Source of the DNA: Nonomuraea typhae
GTDB taxonomy: Bacteria; Actinomycetota; Actinomycetes; Streptosporangiales; Streptosporangiaceae
Direction: 5' to 3'
DNA length: 64,000 bases
NCBI RefSeq assembly: GCF_009760925.1
Contig: NZ_VRLV01000016.1
Coordinates: forward strand, 62,001 to 126,000
This document shows, piece by piece, positions 62,530-64,000 of this stretch (positions within the stretch are counted from its first letter, which is position 1; the number at the start of each line of letters is the position of its first letter). A model generated the notes under the pieces. It saw only the letters and a program-made list of their open reading frames with translations. It did no database searches and had not been told where the DNA came from. Made by a program: the position numbers and the translations under genes.

Positions 62530-63056
62530 TGGACAGTCAGCGTGCCGCGGCGTTGAACGCCGCTGTCGCCGTGCATGCCGCGTTCGGTCTCAGGCTGCAT
62601 CGCGGCGTCGACCGTGACATCACCGCCCGGCAGGCCGAGCTGGCGATCCGCCGCACTGCGGACGTGTTCGCTGCTTGGCTGGCCGGCACTTCCCGGATCC
62701 GGCTGGTGCCGGGCCCGGTCGTCAACGAGTGGACAGGTGAGCCTGTCGATCACATTCAGGGAGCAATCATGCAGATGAACACCGGCCAGAAGTGCAGCAT
62801 CGTCTGCGACACCGAGGACGCCGCCGGCTACGACACCGTCGAGACGATCGAGTGGTCGCTGGACAACCCGGACGTCGCCACGCTGCAGGTGTCTGAGGAC
62901 ACCCGCACCTGCACGGTCGTGTCCGGCGCTCCGGGGTCGGCGGTCCTGACCGCGTCCATCCCGGCTCTCGGCCTGTCGGCGACGCTGGCCGTCGATGTGG
63001 TGCCCGCGGGTACGGCCACGATCGAGCTGGTGCCTGGCGAGGTCGTGAGCGAGTAG
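62529..63056 (+). CDS. Ig-like domain virion-type protein (175 aa)
   Basis: ATG 62529 (GTG 62526 also in frame). Residues 1-60 are helical (AALNAAVAVHAAFGLRLHRG). From about 80 an Ig-like domain follows: QKCSIVCDTEDAAGYDTVET, IEWSLDNPDVATLQVSEDTR, TVVSGAPGSAVLTASIPALG. Ig-like domains often decorate phage particles or bind cell surfaces. Confidence 0.65.
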   Translation: MDSQRAAALNAAVAVHAAFGLRLHRGVDRDITARQAELAIRRTADVFAAWLAGTSRIRLVPGPVVNEWTGEPVDHIQGAIMQMNTGQKCSIVCDTEDAAGYDTVETIEWSLDNPDVATLQVSEDTRTCTVVSGAPGSAVLTASIPALGLSATLAVDVVPAGTATIELVPGEVVSE

Positions 63057-63412
63057 TGGACGGCTTCAAGATCCTGGGCCGTGACCCGGCCGCGATCCTG
63101 TACGGCCTGCAGTCGCTGCTCGCGGTCGTGGTCGCCTTCGGTGTGATCACGGGCAGCGCGGCCGACTACACGATGACGGTCGCGAACGGCGTGATGGCGC
63201 TGACCGTGGCATTGACCACGAGGCCGTTCGTCGTCGCCGCGATCACCGGCGCCGCGCAGACGATTCTCACGGGCATCGTGGCGTTCGGGATCGACGGCCT
63301 GACGTTCACCACTGAGCAGCAGGGCGTCATCATCGCCGCCCTGTCGGCGCTGCTGGGCCTCATGCTTCGGCCGAACCAGGAGCCGAAGGAGACGGCGGTC
63401 ACCCGGGCATGA
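63056..63412 (+). CDS. multi-pass membrane protein, second holin candidate (118 aa)
   Basis: GTG 63056 overlapping previous stop. Three to four spans: ILYGLQSLLAVVVAFGVITG, TVANGVMALTVALTTRPFVV, ITGAAQTILTGIVAFGIDGL, GVIIAALSALLGLMLRP. Resembles actinophage holins of this type. The presence of another multi-TM gene before the endolysin leaves the assignment open. Confidence 0.62.
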   Translation: MDGFKILGRDPAAILYGLQSLLAVVVAFGVITGSAADYTMTVANGVMALTVALTTRPFVVAAITGAAQTILTGIVAFGIDGLTFTTEQQGVIIAALSALLGLMLRPNQEPKETAVTRA

Positions 63413-63573
63413 GCGTGGTGTCTGTCCGCCTCTCAGACGAGCTGGCGGACCATCTGCGCCTCGCGGCGATGCCGGCCTCGGGCGGCTTCTGGTCGCCGTC
63501 CAGCGGAGCGCTGCACCTGACGTGCGCGGGCTGCGGGTCGCCTTTGCCCGTGAAACTCACGGTCACGAACTGA
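63409..63573 (+). CDS. small hypothetical protein (54 aa)
   Basis: ATG in ATGA overlap (MSVVSVRLSDELADHLRLAA). One CxxC (LTCAGCGSP). Function unknown. Confidence 0.5.
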   Translation: MSVVSVRLSDELADHLRLAAMPASGGFWSPSSGALHLTCAGCGSPLPVKLTVTN

Positions 63574-63629
63574 CCTGCCGCCCGTCTTGCGGAGTGGCTT
63601 GACGATCAAGTGCTGGTGATGGAGGTCTA

Positions 63630-63797
63630 ATGCGTCCCGCACCCGACTTCTTCGAGGATGACGAGGACCCGCGCCGCGTCCTGGCGGTGTTCGAGTCTGG
63701 CCAGCAGCGGGTCACCACACAGCCGCCGATCTCCAGGCACGTCGCTGAGCTGCTGGGCATCCCGCTTGATGATCCGGATGTGGCGCGGGAGGTGTGA
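63630..63797 (+). CDS. small hypothetical protein (55 aa)
   Basis: ATG 63630 with GGAGGT upstream. MRPAPDFFEDDEDPRRVLAV, then HVAELLGIPLDDPDVAREV; acidic and helical. TGA overlaps the next ATG (TGATG). Confidence 0.5.
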   Translation: MRPAPDFFEDDEDPRRVLAVFESGQQRVTTQPPISRHVAELLGIPLDDPDVAREV

Positions 63798-64000
63798 TGG
63801 CTCCGATGCTCGGCCGCCAGGCGTGGGGGCGTGTGGTCTGCTCGCGCGGTGACGGGCCGCGAAGCGTGAAGGTGGAGCGGGCCAGGGAGAAGCGGGATTT
63901 CGCCCGCGAGCTGCTGCCTGGGCGCTTCCGGGACTCTATGCGGTTCGAGGACGGCGACTGCCTCCACGGCTGCAACGGCGGATGCGTGTACGGCGGCAGC
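63797..64000 (+). CDS. partial gene at window end
   Basis: ATG 63797; open to the end of the window (68 residues seen: MAPMLGRQAWGRVVCSRGDG..., DFARELLPGRFRDSMRFEDG). A Cys-rich end (CLHGCNGGCVYGGS) suggests a zinc motif. Cannot be identified from this fragment. Confidence 0.5.
   Translation, partial: MAPMLGRQAWGRVVCSRGDGPRSVKVERAREKRDFARELLPGRFRDSMRFEDGDCLHGCNGGCVYGGS

Noticed and set aside
1-64000. CRISPR array or insertion sequence
   Set aside because: No regularly spaced direct repeats, transposase or terminal inverted repeats were seen on reading the window.

Overview
The window looks like about 64 kb of an actinobacterial siphovirus, either a free phage genome or a prophage. The GC content is high. 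Genes are packed end to end with ATGA, GTGA and TGATG overlaps, and GTG starts are common. A complete siphovirus morphogenesis and lysis block is present. Several small families typical of actinomycetes and their phages (DUF397, DUF6221, DUF6011, DUF6093, DUF5662) point to a host such as Streptomyces or a member of the Streptosporangiales. I saw no integrase, and the DNA polymerase and helicase genes must lie outside the window.

Positions 1-31000 are an accessory and early region of about 80 mostly tiny plus-strand genes. Recognisable items are three DNA methyltransferases (2277-7583), HTH and sigma-like DNA-binding proteins, an HNH protein followed by a replisome-organiser-like protein and a GIY-YIG nuclease (9139-12122), a DUF5131 protein, a HAD-like phosphatase, DUF397, a deoxyribosyltransferase-like protein, DUF4326, and many zinc-ribbon or membrane mini-proteins. 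One minus-strand ribbon-helix-helix regulator (18481-18675) faces an operator-rich divergent promoter. Two places (8737-9072 and 15471-15741) look frameshifted.

Positions 31000-34000 hold the most unusual locus. A promoter drives an array of three structured RNAs (31037-31414), followed by a Ro60/TROVE-vWA gene (31468-33051), a MUG113-type GIY-YIG-like gene and a strong terminator. All three RNAs share a two-helix stem with a conserved asymmetric internal loop resembling the Ro-binding stem of Y RNAs. The second and third carry, at the tip of that stem, a complete circularly permuted tRNA body (Glu-CUC and Arg-CCU). It is opened between tRNA positions 27 and 28, and its acceptor stem is closed by a 4-nt loop. 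Compensatory changes between the copies support the helices. This is a Ro60 / Y RNA / permuted-tRNA module.

Positions 34985-38200 encode putative virion appendage proteins, including one built of eight 20-residue repeats, and an HNH nuclease. Positions 38207-40092 are mainly minus-strand accessory genes (zinc-ribbon pair, membrane protein, HIRAN protein). From 40326 the late operon runs in standard order: small and large terminase, portal, MuF-like, scaffold, P22-like capsid, head-tail connectors, terminator, major tail protein, tail assembly chaperones with a CCCTTTC -1 frameshift site, a minus-strand membrane moron, tape measure, minor tail and appendage proteins, membrane or holin candidates, a CHAP plus peptidoglycan-binding endolysin, a terminator, and further small genes to the window edge.
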